A stretch of 64,000 bases of DNA from Rosellinia necatrix (lineage: Eukaryota > Ascomycota > Sordariomycetes > Xylariales > Xylariaceae), in assembly GCA_021209875.1 (NCBI GenBank), contig JAGYVD010000001.1:6510001-6574000 (forward strand). The letters are read 5' to 3'. Each line of letters opens with the position of its first letter. Within the stretch, counting starts at the first letter, position 1. Positions 1-10,685 of this stretch are shown piece by piece. A program made the position numbers and the translations under genes. A model generated the notes under the pieces. That model had not been told where the DNA came from, did no database searches, and was given only the letters and a program-made list of their open reading frames with translations.

Positions 1-2726
1 ATGAACGTGTTACTGGTGAAAGGAGGGCCGAACGGCACCGCTATCAAACGGAGGGCGACGATAGGGATGAAGATGACTTAAACACCTAATAATATTGGGT
101 TTTAATGGAAAATCTGGTGGGCGCCCGAGAAAGCGCATCGTCAGCATCTGGATCTTGGCGGTATCATCTTAGGTCAGAGTCCCCGAACCCAAAAGGACAT
201 GATGCACCATCAGCCCGACGATAGTTGATTACGTTCTAAGGCGATGACATGACCATAACCACAGGGCAGTCTGCGGTGCAGACCAGCGGGCCTCGGTGGG
301 GGACAGAGTGCTTCTGGTCTTCGGGACCGTACATGAAGGAGAAGAAAGAGGGGCGACGGGCAAACGGAGAACGATAGCCAGATAGATACCGGCAATCATC
401 GTACGATTGGCTCGCTAGAGTCTATCTAAAGGGTATGCAGGAGGCGCAGATGACCCCCAGCTCCTGCTTGTCTTTCAAAAATCAACGGAGCGGAGATGTG
501 CCAAGAGTAAACAAGAGAGCATCCGCCGACGAGGGCGGTGCCGGTGGGAGAGGCGGTCCATCACATCATTACACCAGTGCGCCTCAAATATTGCTCTGGC
601 GAAAGAACAGTCACTCTACGACCTCTGTCGGAGACTTTGATCACCGAAGCATGTGAATCAAGACGACCCTGGGCGAAGTTACAGTCGATGAATTCCTGGG
701 ATCGGATTCTTTGCCAACATTGCTTGTTTTAGCCTATGCTATGACTGAAGCCTTGGTTGTCTATTCTGCGCCGCGCCCATACGCGAGGTGTCCTTGCACA
801 ATTGGTCGCGCGATGCCTGAGACGTTCGGATTGGCCCAACGAACCTGATAATACATGAATCGCTGTACGAGAACGACCAGTCGCTTGAGCACGAAGGTGT
901 AGTAGCAATTTAAAAACCCCGTTCTTACTTTCAAGGAAACAAGCATGATGCCTCGATTAAACCTATTGGTTCACATACTGAAGAATCCTTCTGAATGCGT
1001 CGCGACAGCCGTCATGCCGCCTTTCATAGCACGCCATGAAACCCCCTCCTCCCCCCTATAGCTCATCAAAGAGTACTTACCTACCTGGAGTATTGGAAGG
1101 CAATTTAGTAGGCCCATATACTTAGACGCTCATAGATGCCTCGTACGTCGCCTACATTGGGCTCTACCGGACCGGGCACCAACCTAGTCGTCAGTGTATT
1201 TGGACTTGACCGCCATGCCAACCAGACACCAGATACCCGGAGAAGAAATAATGGTCAAGTATGTCAGGTACAATGTCGAGCATGCATCAATGATGTTGTT
1301 TGGCAAAATTGCGTACGCAAGCCCATCACCCCAAACAGAATCGCGACCTATCTAATTATCATGGAATGATGTCTCGTCTCCAAGAGCATCGTACACCGGA
1401 CCATCCTGGAAATCTAAGATGAAATTGATTGACATTGAATTAGGTATCGGCGTTGTCACACCAGACTAGAATATCTCACAGGATGGCAAATACGATTTAT
1501 ATGCTATCTAGATCTACTAGATTACTCAAGCATAATGTGCTTATTGCCGGTTAGGCTTGCAGTCTGGGCTCTTGTTATAGTGAGGGAGGAGTTTCCCGTC
1601 ATACCGACAATTTCGTGTTTTTTATATCCCTAAGAAGCATATTTATCTTTTGACGGAGTTGAGTACGGCTGGAACTTTCACCTTAGTATGAAAACGCATG
1701 TCAACCTCTTCGATGAAAGGGTATGGTTATCTTCGCGCCCTCCTCAACTTCCGCATCCCAGCCACAGCACGAGCAGGATCAACAATCTCAAATTCAGACT
1801 GTTGAGGCAGGAATCAACGCGCTAGAACCACCGCAACACCGCTTCCGCGGTGGCGATCACGACCGCCTCTTGCCTCTCCTCCCCAAACCCGAACTTTTGA
1901 GGGGTGCAAAGACCGATAATAACCCTTCAATGACTGATGAGCTCCGCCCCGGCGTGCCCTAGAATTCTCCTCCCACAGCCCTAAGGTAGCGTACCTGGAG
2001 GTTTATATTATCACGGCTACTGTAGGGATTTCGTGTTCATATCGTCCGGTCATATCACTAAGCCAGCCTTTAAAAAGCAGTAATCTAGGAGCGCTCTTTG
2101 TCGATGCATGAGAGAAAATGTATATCATCATAATAGCCCTGTCGAGATCAATCACTACGTCATATACCTCCCTTCTGCCATCTCTCTTCGGGAGCACTTC
2201 TATTCGCATCATCTATCCCGCATGAGCAGATTCCCAGGACGCGGCTAAATCAACGTATCATATCACTACCTGCATCTGCGCAACCGTAGCAGCCGGTTCT
2301 TGAAGCATAAATGCTCGGCTACGCGTGAAAGTCTATACTAGGAATTATTCGCGTACAGCTTAATATGAAGGAGGCGAGGGGCCCAGCACAGCTGGCGGTA
2401 ACCTTGGACGTGGTTATGGAAAGAGGGACAATTCCGTTTCGCAATTTCATCATATATGCGAATCACAAGGTATAATTAGTGGCAAAGTGAACTTGCCCGA
2501 ATAGGAAATGAAATCTTCGTATTTCGTTTTCAGGTTAGTTCACGGTCTGTCTCCCAATCCCGTCTCTTTAGCTGGGTGCAGCTCTGGGCTATAGGATTGG
2601 GCGGCGTCGACCGTCGAGCTGATGTCGGGTACTTTTGTTTATAAGAGCTAGATATTCCCAGAGTGAACTGATCGTATCCTCTAGAAACTATCAGCCCAAA
2701 CATTAACAGACCTCCTCCAGCACCAC
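1..2726. other. Gene-less stretch upstream of the HET gene
   Basis: I see no supportable gene on either strand. Open frames here are all under about 80 codons, lack recognisable domains and overlap one another. Composition is near that of ordinary intergenic DNA, with no RIP signature. The last 100 bp form the presumed promoter and leader of the HET gene. Confidence 0.6.
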
Positions 2727-4898
2727 ATGGCCTTCTCATACCCACCGCTGCCGGGCGGAGATGCCCTCCGTCTACTCACGTTGAAAGCTGGCGGGTTCTA
2801 CGATCCTCTGCAGGGAGATCTAGTCCCCATCGCCTTCTCAGCCAAGCCTAAATACTTGGCCCTATCCTACACCTGGGGTGATCCAACCTCCAAGCAGCTC
2901 GATCTCCCGGTCATGTTCACCAAACGAGTGGCGGCAGTAACCGGTAACAGTTCTGACAATGAGGAACCCACGGAGTGCCAGAAGGAAGCTACTTTAGAGC
3001 TGAACGGACATGGCGTCCCTATCAAGCACAACTTGGCGCTGGCTCTCCATTACATCCGGTCTGCTAGTCATCCGCTGACCATCTGGGTGGACGCCGTCTG
3101 CATCAACCAGGCCGACATTGACGAGCGCAACTCCCAGGTCGCCCTCATGGCCCTGATATACTCGCGCGCCGCTGCCGTCGTGACCTGGCTAGGCCTCAAC
3201 GGACCCGAGGTCATGGGGGCGCTCCCGGGGTTCGGCGAGGACGGCGGTATCCAGGCCGCCATGGCCATGAGGGATGCATACAAGCTGGGTAACAGCAAGG
3301 AGCTGGCGTCGTGGTTCGCAGAGTACGCGGCCCCCCCGACCTCGGGCGTCGGCGCTCGGAACGCCCGCGCCGCCGGCGAGAAGGAGGCGCTCGCGCGCAT
3401 CGCGGCCGCCAACCAGCTCGGCGACACCATGGTCATGCCGACGGGCTACTGGCAGCGCGTGTGGGTGGTGCAGGAGGTGTGCCTGGCGCAGAGGGTCTTC
3501 TTCGCGTACGGCCCGACGCTGCTGGTGGACGAGGAGGCGGTGCGCAGGGCGGCGCAGCGGGGGGGCGGCGCGCCCGGGGCCGCGGGCGGCATGGACAACA
3601 TGCTGGAGGCGCGCCGGAGGCGCTTCGGCGAGGCGATGCGCCTCGAGACGCTGGTCGAGGACTTCGCGGGCCAGCTGTGCAGCGAGACGCGCGACAAGAT
3701 CTACGGCCTCGTCGGCCTCGCCAACGACGTGAACGCCGACGCCGAGGGCGACGGCGGCGGCGACGGCGGCGGCGACGGCGGGCGCCACTGGGAGGTCATA
3801 CGGGACGACGGGAGCGCCGACGTCGACCTCGTCATCGACTACCGCCGCGCCTACTACGACATCTGGTGCGACGTCGTCCAGTACCTCTTCCGCTGCCCGT
3901 TCTACTTCGTCCCGCCGCACCTCGACACGGACGAGGGTGAGCTCGCGCGCCTGCGCCACGAGAGGCTGACGAGGGTCGTCCGGTTCGCGGGGCTCGTGCA
4001 GAACACGCTCCAAGACGAGGTCGAGCGCGAGTTGGCCAGGCTAGCCGCCACGTCGTCGTCGTCGTTGTCGTCGTCGTTGACCGGCCAGGATATGGAGGCC
4101 CGACTACGGGGGCCCAAGCTGTTGGGACGCCACCTCGTGCCCGCCCGCGGCTACCTGGCGGGCAAGATCGTCGGGCTGGGGCCGTCGTACGCGGCCTTCG
4201 TGGGCTCGTTCCGCCACCAGACGGCCTGGCGGACGGGCTGGCGGCGGCACTACCGCAAGGAGCTCGACCTGCAGCAACTGCGCGAGATGGAGGAGCGGTA
4301 TGCGGCCAAGATCCTCGAGTACCGCGAGGCCGACGTCGCGCGGGTCGCCCGCATCCGGACCAACGGCGGCGGCGGCGGCGGCGACGACTTCGTCGCCTTC
4401 TACTCCCCGGACGACGGGCCCCTGGACGAACTCACCAACCCGCAGCAGCAGCAGCACCAGGGCGGCGCGGACGACGGCGCGCGCATCCTGGACAATCTCC
4501 TCGCCGGCCGGGCAGCTCGCGACGACGACGACGACGACGACGGGCCGGACGGCGCGCCGGGCGACGGGGGGGAGGTGCGCCGGTTCCTGGGCACGAACTA
4601 CTGCATGGGGCTGGCGCCGCCCGGCGCCGCCGTGGGCGACTGGGTGCTGCGGTTCTGGGACTGCGACGCGGCCGTCGTCGTGCGCCCCGACCACCCGCCC
4701 GACCCGAGGAGCCCCTGCGCGCTGGTCGGCCGCGCCGACGTCGCGGATATCCACGACCGCAAGGGGCAGTGGGGCGATACCGTGGCCGGCGCGGCGCTGA
4801 CGCGGCAGGCGTACGACGGCGCCGGCGAGGACAAGCGCATGGACATGGTGATGTCCTGGCGCACGCTGCAGCTCGTCACGGCCTCCATCGGCACTTAG
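2727..4898 (+). CDS. HET-domain (heterokaryon incompatibility) protein
   Basis: A single-exon gene of 723 residues. The N-terminal third carries the HET block order: YLALSYTWGD at about residues 43-52, WVDAVCINQADIDERN at about 119-134, a VVTWLG stretch near 150 and YWQRVWVVQEV near 240, then a DKIYGLVGLA segment near 330. HET proteins trigger growth arrest or cell death when unlike hyphae fuse; some act in innate-type responses. The C-terminal half has no recognised domain and carries low-complexity inserts: a GDGGGDGGG run near 345, a Q run near 572 and a run of seven D near 597. These inserts are in frame, so the gene looks intact. The start follows a leader ending caccacATGG and precedes all conserved blocks. 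Third positions are very GC-rich in the C-terminal half, which creates long antisense open frames that I regard as shadows. Allelic specificity and partner are unknown. Confidence 0.9.
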   Translation: MAFSYPPLPGGDALRLLTLKAGGFYDPLQGDLVPIAFSAKPKYLALSYTWGDPTSKQLDLPVMFTKRVAAVTGNSSDNEEPTECQKEATLELNGHGVPIKHNLALALHYIRSASHPLTIWVDAVCINQADIDERNSQVALMALIYSRAAAVVTWLGLNGPEVMGALPGFGEDGGIQAAMAMRDAYKLGNSKELASWFAEYAAPPTSGVGARNARAAGEKEALARIAAANQLGDTMVMPTGYWQRVWVVQEVCLAQRVFFAYGPTLLVDEEAVRRAAQRGGGAPGAAGGMDNMLEARRRRFGEAMRLETLVEDFAGQLCSETRDKIYGLVGLANDVNADAEGDGGGDGGGDGGRHWEVIRDDGSADVDLVIDYRRAYYDIWCDVVQYLFRCPFYFVPPHLDTDEGELARLRHERLTRVVRFAGLVQNTLQDEVERELARLAATSSSSLSSSLTGQDMEARLRGPKLLGRHLVPARGYLAGKIVGLGPSYAAFVGSFRHQTAWRTGWRRHYRKELDLQQLREMEERYAAKILEYREADVARVARIRTNGGGGGGDDFVAFYSPDDGPLDELTNPQQQQHQGGADDGARILDNLLAGRAARDDDDDDDGPDGAPGDGGEVRRFLGTNYCMGLAPPGAAVGDWVLRFWDCDAAVVVRPDHPPDPRSPCALVGRADVADIHDRKGQWGDTVAGAALTRQAYDGAGEDKRMDMVMSWRTLQLVTASIGT

Positions 4899-6043
4899 GC
4901 CATCCCGCGCCCTTCACGGTAGGTGCTCGAGACCTACCCTCGCAGCGATACGAGCGACCCGAGAAGATATCGAACTCACACCCCCCTTCCTTTCTCCGAG
5001 GGGCCAAGGTGGCGGATTTTGAAGTCGTTAAAAAAAAAATAAGAGGAGATGAAGCGACAAGCGATTATCATCAAAAGCCTTCGCGCCTGGGGTATTCCCT
5101 GGTTACCTTCGTGTTCCCCATTATAATAACATTGAAGGGTGCCATTGTAAACAGGTTTTCGAAGTGCGAAATCTTTTCCAGTCACCCTTTGATAACAACG
5201 CAAATAATGAATCGGGATAGATTTACCATTTCTCATACAATTTATTTGAACTAGTGCATCACTTCTGCAGCTTCTATGGCGTCGCCATCGACCTTGTTTT
5301 TCACTCTTTCGTACGGCCTTCATTGGGCGATCTCACAATGCTGTCCCTTAGGACTAAATATCAAAGGTCTAGCCATAAATGAATGGCTGGTAATCCTAGA
5401 AGGGGTCTCCCCTGAGTTTTTAACTCTAGGGGCTACTTTTCTTCTTATTAAAATATATTCTCATAGTTCGAAGCTGGTAAGCAAAATCCATTAGGATAAG
5501 AATAATAGGATCTAAGGATTGACGATAGCTAGTGGTAGATATGGTTTGGACACGGAAGATGATGCGCTTTGTGCGAGGATTAAATCTGGAATATATAGTT
5601 TGAAATGACGAATTAGTTTCCACTGAGCCCAGATGATTATTAACACGACGACCCCGCGCGAGACTTCGGCAACTAATTAATTGGCTGATTAATTAAATTG
5701 TACAGGGCGTTAAACATTACAGCATATATCTCAAGGGCTCCGGGCGTGTTAGCAGATTCATGCAAGCGTTAGTTGCTATAGTCGTCATAAGTTGAGTAAA
5801 CGACATAGTTTACATCTCAACGCTACTCTTGATGTCTGGAGGACGGACTCGGCTGAGATCTAAGAATTTCGGACCCTAGCGTCTTTTTATTCTGTAGAAC
5901 ATGTCCTATCCTCTACAAGTTGTCTGACCAATAGTATACCCTTGCATTCTATTAAAGTACATGATGTCTTCGTACAATCATTACTGTTAATATTTTGTCG
6001 GGGGTGCCCAGTACTTATTCCCCTCGATATTTTCCCACTCCGC
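4899..6043. other. Intergenic region between HET and GNAT genes
   Basis: The 3' ends of the HET gene (+) and the GNAT gene (-) converge on this 1.1 kb. No coding region is recognisable. It includes an A9 tract near 5031 and a locally AT-rich part around 5420-5720. Confidence 0.55.
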
Positions 6044-6496
6044 CTAGGTCAACGATTTGGTCATGAACACCCTCTTCAGTCCCTTCTCCTCAGCCCTATG
6101 GGTCTCCGCATAGCCTATCCGGGTATAATATTCGATATTTCTCGCCATGGCCTCATGCGTATAGAGCCTGATGGACGAATAACCGGCCATCCTGGCACGT
6201 TGCTCCGCGTGCGCAATAAGCTCCCGGCCCAGGCCCAGCCCCTGCGCGGACGGGGAAACGGCCACGTTGTCCAGGAGCAGGACGCCGTCTTCGGGTATGA
6301 GTACGAGCAGCGCCCCGACGACACGGTCGACGTCAATGACGGTAACGCGGCCAGCGCTGACGAGCGTCTCGTAGTCGTCCAGCAACGGCCCGGGCGTTAT
6401 CCCGATGCTCTTGACGTACGGCGTGTACGCGTCCTTGACGACGTTCTGAATCCCGACCAGGTCGCTCTGGCTAGCGAGCCGAGGTTCGGATCGCAT
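6044..6496 (-). CDS. GNAT-family N-acetyltransferase
   Basis: A single-exon gene of 150 residues, the usual size of a lone GNAT domain. The acetyl-CoA pyrophosphate loop is visible as QGLGLG at residues 85-90 after a beta strand ending DNVAVSPSA, followed by the helix GRELIAHAEQRARMAG. The C-terminal motif B region reads ARNIEYYTRIGY at about 119-130, typical of small-molecule or peptide N-acetyltransferases. The substrate cannot be read from sequence. The start at 6496 leaves ten residues before the first predicted strand. No signal peptide or membrane segment is visible, so a cytosolic enzyme is likely. Bacterial-type GNATs of this size are common in fungi and sometimes arise by transfer, but there is no evidence here beyond the lack of introns. 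Confidence 0.85.
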   Translation of the reverse strand: MRSEPRLASQSDLVGIQNVVKDAYTPYVKSIGITPGPLLDDYETLVSAGRVTVIDVDRVVGALLVLIPEDGVLLLDNVAVSPSAQGLGLGRELIAHAEQRARMAGYSSIRLYTHEAMARNIEYYTRIGYAETHRAEEKGLKRVFMTKSLT

Positions 6497-9103
6497 GACG
6501 ACACAGGACGTCTCTGGTCCGTTTCCGCGAGATATCCTTGAGGTTCGTGATGCACGAACAGACTGTACAGTAGGTAGTGATAGAGAATAGGTGGGGATTA
6601 GGACGAAAGCCGTACACTAGATCAACGAGATGCCTTCATTTTTCGTCGGCGCCAATTCCTAGGCACTCGATAGAGGCATCGTGTTGAGATTACTTCTTCC
6701 GATATATTGATAACAGAAGTAAAAGTAGCACGATAGCTACATATCTAATTTTAGATGTATCTAGATTTAGGTTAGACGTTGATGCATGCATGTAGCAGGG
6801 GTATCATGTGGCACTGCATGGGGCGTTTAATTGGCCAGTTCATGACACCAAATACATTTACAAAAACTGGGAGTTTATCTAATAGAATAGGAAGCGGGAA
6901 ACCGGTTAAAGATTGCCCAATTGGAAAGGGTTACGGACGCCAAGAATATGATTCCCGTTTACATACCATAATTACTAGCACACCAACCCAGGAGAGTCAT
7001 ACATAATCCTTTCTAGCATGCATAAGATAAGAGGTTTCATCTGATTCCCCGGAGAAAAGCAGAAGCGGGCAAGGCAGCTTCAACAGAAAACCCGTCGTCC
7101 CAGTCGGGTGTGACACGATGTTTGTGGTGCAGTAGTGGGCGACCCGCGTTACAGCGGCCGGAGTCGTTCAGCGGCGAGCGGGGTGAACATAGCAAGGGCA
7201 TCACATAAGCGTCTTCGCCGTAAAATTCTCCATGATCGTATCGCATCGTTCGAGTCCATTTCCCGTGTACCTGGATACGGGGCTCTAGCCTGGAACGCCG
7301 CAACTTTGACGGACCAATAGGGGCAATGCTCAGGGGCAGCGAGTGTACCCGGGACTCGCCACCGAAACAGCTTCGGTTCGACGTGTCACGCTGCCCAAGT
7401 ATTTCAAGATGTCACGGTAGTACTATTAGCGGGATGCCTCACGAAAACACGCTCACAGGTCCAAGCACACAGTATTTATCTCCTTTCTTCAGATGGTATT
7501 CATATTACCATAAGAGTCAATAACGGCAAATCTATCTCGTTTAGCCTTTTGTCGTCTAGCACGCCTCCAATAGTCTTCCCTCTCCAGCTGGCAATAATCA
7601 GGTCGGGTAATTATGGTATCTCTAGAATCACTAGCCATATGAATCAACTCGCTTGTTAGGTAACCCGTGAGACACACAACGCCTACATCGCGCTACTACA
7701 GTCCTACATCGAATTAAGAATTCCGTAAAACGTAAGTGCCGACGCCCACACGCGCCACTACCCATCAGAGCATACGAGTTGCATTAGCCCTAAGTCACTA
7801 ATTGCCCGGGTGGGCTCTCCCCGGAACGTGCTCGCAGCAAGGCTTCACAACAGACAGGTGTGGTCTGGATTCGAGCTGCCTGCGTGACTAACTGCAGACG
7901 ATAGCCTCCACAGCTGAAACCAAGGTGTCGTGAGAGCTAGCGTTTCATTATTGGTCTCGCCCCGATCCGCAACCAATGGCGCCATCCCGCCTCTCCATAT
8001 TATATATCCCGCCCGCGCAGCTTACGTATTATCTAACCGCGTACGTCATGGGGACCGTGACGAGCCGCTTCGGAAGGGGGGGGGGAGTGGAGGGGGGGTT
8101 AGGCAAGCCGTACCGTCAGGAGGGCCGCTGCCTCGCGAGAGAGAGAGAGAGAGGGAATCGCCGCAGACATGACGAAGAGGGGAGATGGGGGGGAGGGGAG
8201 GTTGCATTCTCCAGTCCCGCTTCCACCTGAAATACATTCATTTGTACGCACATACATACACTACAAACAAAATCCCCACGCGCGGCGCACGCGCGGTTTG
8301 TCAAATCAATCAATGGATGGCATGCATGCATGTATATATGCAACGCTACAAGGCCCTCTCAGCTGGCCCACCTATACGCAGGACTTCCCGTTCCGGACCA
8401 AGGTGTAGAAAGCTCTCTCGTTATGTCAAGGATGTATTTTTTTTTTGGGGGAGGAGGGGGGGTTTTTTTTTCTTCCCACTCTCGGAAATGCGCAAACGCC
8501 CAGAACTTTGAATTTTTGCCCATTTTCGGGGTCCCCCCGTACCACAACTGCAACAAGGGGGGGTTGTGCGGCAGCTCGGGTAGGATGCATGGCAGGCAGG
8601 GTAGTATTGACGCAACAAATAATATTGAAACTTAGTCAGCTGAGGAAACTCGACTGCCCTTGGGATCTACGCGGGGGGAGGCCCGTGGCTGTTGAGCATA
8701 CATAATCATCTGTAACGAGGGGGGGCCGACCCTTTCCAGCACATGCCCAAAAGGGTCGTGTCTGGCGGGCACTATGGTCGATCATTGCCGCGCTTCTTCA
8801 TATGGCATGCAATTCGGTGTGGCCAACGCCTAGGACGGGGGCCAGAACGCGCGCGCCGACGCCGGGTACGAGATTCCAGGCACCACGCTTGAAGATATCG
8901 CCCTCGGGACGCCATGGCTCGCCTAGCTTCTAACGAGCCGCTACCCAGTAAAACGGAGGGATATCGAGGTAGTAGATACATTTCAATAGGTAGTTGCGCT
9001 ATCTACATGGGGGGGGGGAGGTGTACACATCGGGGATTGGACTTCGGGGGCCGCGGATGAACAAACACGCAAAGCAGCGCAGCGCAGCGCAGCGCAGCCT
9101 AGC
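6497..9103. other. Gene-less stretch with G-rich and GA-rich tracts
   Basis: About 2.6 kb without a supportable gene between the GNAT gene (-) and the 3' end of the seven-helix gene (-). Short open frames show no domain. The stretch 8070-8570 has several long G runs and a (GA)n tract on the top strand. A pentameric gcagc repeat lies near 9073-9098. Confidence 0.55.
8076..8201 (+). repeat. G-tract cluster with (GA)n microsatellite
   Basis: The top strand has G10 at 8076-8085 and G7 at 8092-8098, a GA dinucleotide run around 8136-8152, then G4 (8179-8182), G7 (8187-8193), G4 (8195-8198) and GG (8200-8201) separated by 1-4 bases. The last group fits a two- to four-tier G-quadruplex pattern. It is simple-sequence DNA with no coding support. 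Confidence 0.6.
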
Positions 9104-10685
9104 CTACACCACCTCCACCACCACCTTATTGACGAGAATGGCCCTGGACGGCACCGGGCCGAGGGCGTACTGCGGGGCGTCGAGGTCCTCGCCGCACGCC
9201 CAGCTCTGCGAGGTCGAGTCGAGCCGGCCGTCGCCGACCCTGACCCAGGGGCGCTCGAGGCGATTCGCGTCCGCCCCCCGCCCGGCCCCCGCCTGGTTCC
9301 CGACCGCCCGGGAGCGGACCGTGGACGGGCGGGAGGACCTCAGCGACGCGTACCAGCGCCGCAGGTAGGGGATCGGCCTCGAGAAGAGCGCCAGCAGCGG
9401 GCCGAACGTGGGCAGGCAGCTGGTGACGATGGCCACGCCCAGCTGCATCGAGGACCACAGGTACGTGCCGCCGAAGTCGACTGCGGGTGCACGCCGGGTG
9501 AGTGAGCCCTGGTAATCCCTCTCTCTCTCTCGCATAACTTGAATTCAGAAAACGGGGGAGACTCACAATCTCGGAAGATGTCAGGCGGGTGCCAGATGGC
9601 GGTCAGGCGGACGATGCTGAAGATACAGACCCTGGATTGGATTGGATCGCGTCAGAGAACAGGGAACAGAGAATGGAGAATGGAGAACGGAGAACGGAGA
9701 ACAGGACGTTTATAGACACGCGACCTACACGGCGCCGAGCAGGAAGATGCCGATGATGGGCACCTTTTTCGGCCACGGGAGCTGCAGGCGCAGGACGGTG
9801 CCGGTGGGGATGCACAGGATGGCGACGTCGATGAGGAGGTTGGAGATCTCGTACCCGAGCAGGACGCGCGGGTACTCGAGGCAGTAGGGCGGCATGTCGA
9901 AGTGCTCCCAGTAGGCCGCCACCGGCATGCACTGCAGCGCGATGACCAGCGTGGCCACGACGAACCAGAGCACGCACACGGCCGTCGTGGCCCGGATGAT
10001 GCGCTGCAGGTTCTGGTCCACGGAGAAGAGCGTGTGGTAGAACCAGAGGATGCTGAGCTTGATGGCCGTGATGCCGAAGCCGAAGAGCAGCTCCGTCGCG
10101 TAGGCCAGCTAGTTCCCCGTATTAGATGGTTTATGTCATGCTCCTACTAAGTGTATTTCGCTTTTTTTTTTTTTTTTTATTACCTTGGCGAGGTTGGTCG
10201 CTTCTTCGAAACCAAGGAGCGGATCAGGGTCAAGCGCGTGGGCCCCCGACACGTTGAAAATGACTTGTCAAGTCGGTTAGCAAGTAAATCCTGTTAGATA
10301 TATGGAAGATATCAGAGCCATGATCATGATATACATGATATACATGATATACGTGATATACGAGCTTAAGTTTCTCGAACAAGAGAACGCTCTGTTTTGC
10401 TACGGAACCCATGACCGGGATTCTGGGATTCGCTGACGCGGTACGCTCCGACATCAGCAACCCGAGAAGGGGAAAATCGAATAAAATAGACTTACAGTTC
10501 AAAATCAATGAAGAGTAAGTGAGGAATATAGCCGTAGCAGCGAAGCACATCCAATCCGGGCCCTGTGGCGCCTGGCGGCGATAAAGCTTGAGGGCGAGTC
10601 GTGTGAATACGGACAGCGAAGTGAGCACGATGAGGGTTACCGAAGCCACATAGTTCTCGCTGGCGTTTTTCGTGAGGGTAGGCAT
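9104..10685 (-). CDS. Fungal rhodopsin-like seven-helix membrane protein (SAT4/PTH11-like)
   Basis: My model has five exons, complement of join(9104..9480, 9567..9631, 9729..10108, 10184..10263, 10496..10685), giving 363 residues with all phases consistent. Seven hydrophobic helices are readable: VASVTLIVLTSLSVFTRLAL, WMCFAATAIFLTYSSLILN, ELLFGFGITAIKLSILWFY, AVCVLWFVVATLVIAL, NLLIDVAILCIPTGTVL, IIGIFLLG... and a final one in WSSMQLGVAIVTSCLPTFGP. The KLSILWFYH segment and the CLPTFGPLLALF end of helix 7 are hallmarks of the fungal rhodopsin-like/SAT4 plasma-membrane family, which includes PTH11-type surface-sensing proteins. There is no CFEM domain, and the cytosolic tail is short, about 85 residues. 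Intron 1 has the branch site tgctaac just before its acceptor. An alternative upstream in-frame start exists at 10757; I chose 10685 because it directly precedes helix 1. Ligand and signalling role are unknown. Confidence 0.82.
9650..9712 (+). repeat. Heptamer tandem repeat inside an intron
   Basis: Degenerate copies of ggagaat/ggagaac lie within intron 4 (9632-9728) of the seven-helix gene. The array lies between the donor and acceptor and does not touch the splice signals. Confidence 0.6.
10323..10361 (+). repeat. 9-bp tandem repeat (atgatatac)x4
   Basis: Four near-perfect copies of a 9-bp unit, the last with one change to gtgatatac. The array lies in the unusually long first intron (10264-10495, 232 bp) of the seven-helix gene. 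It is in frame with nothing supported. Confidence 0.7.

Noticed and set aside
3189..4754. Long minus-strand open frames opposite the HET gene
   Set aside because: They mirror the GC-rich third positions of the HET gene, are compositionally odd (R/V/A/P) and have no domain.
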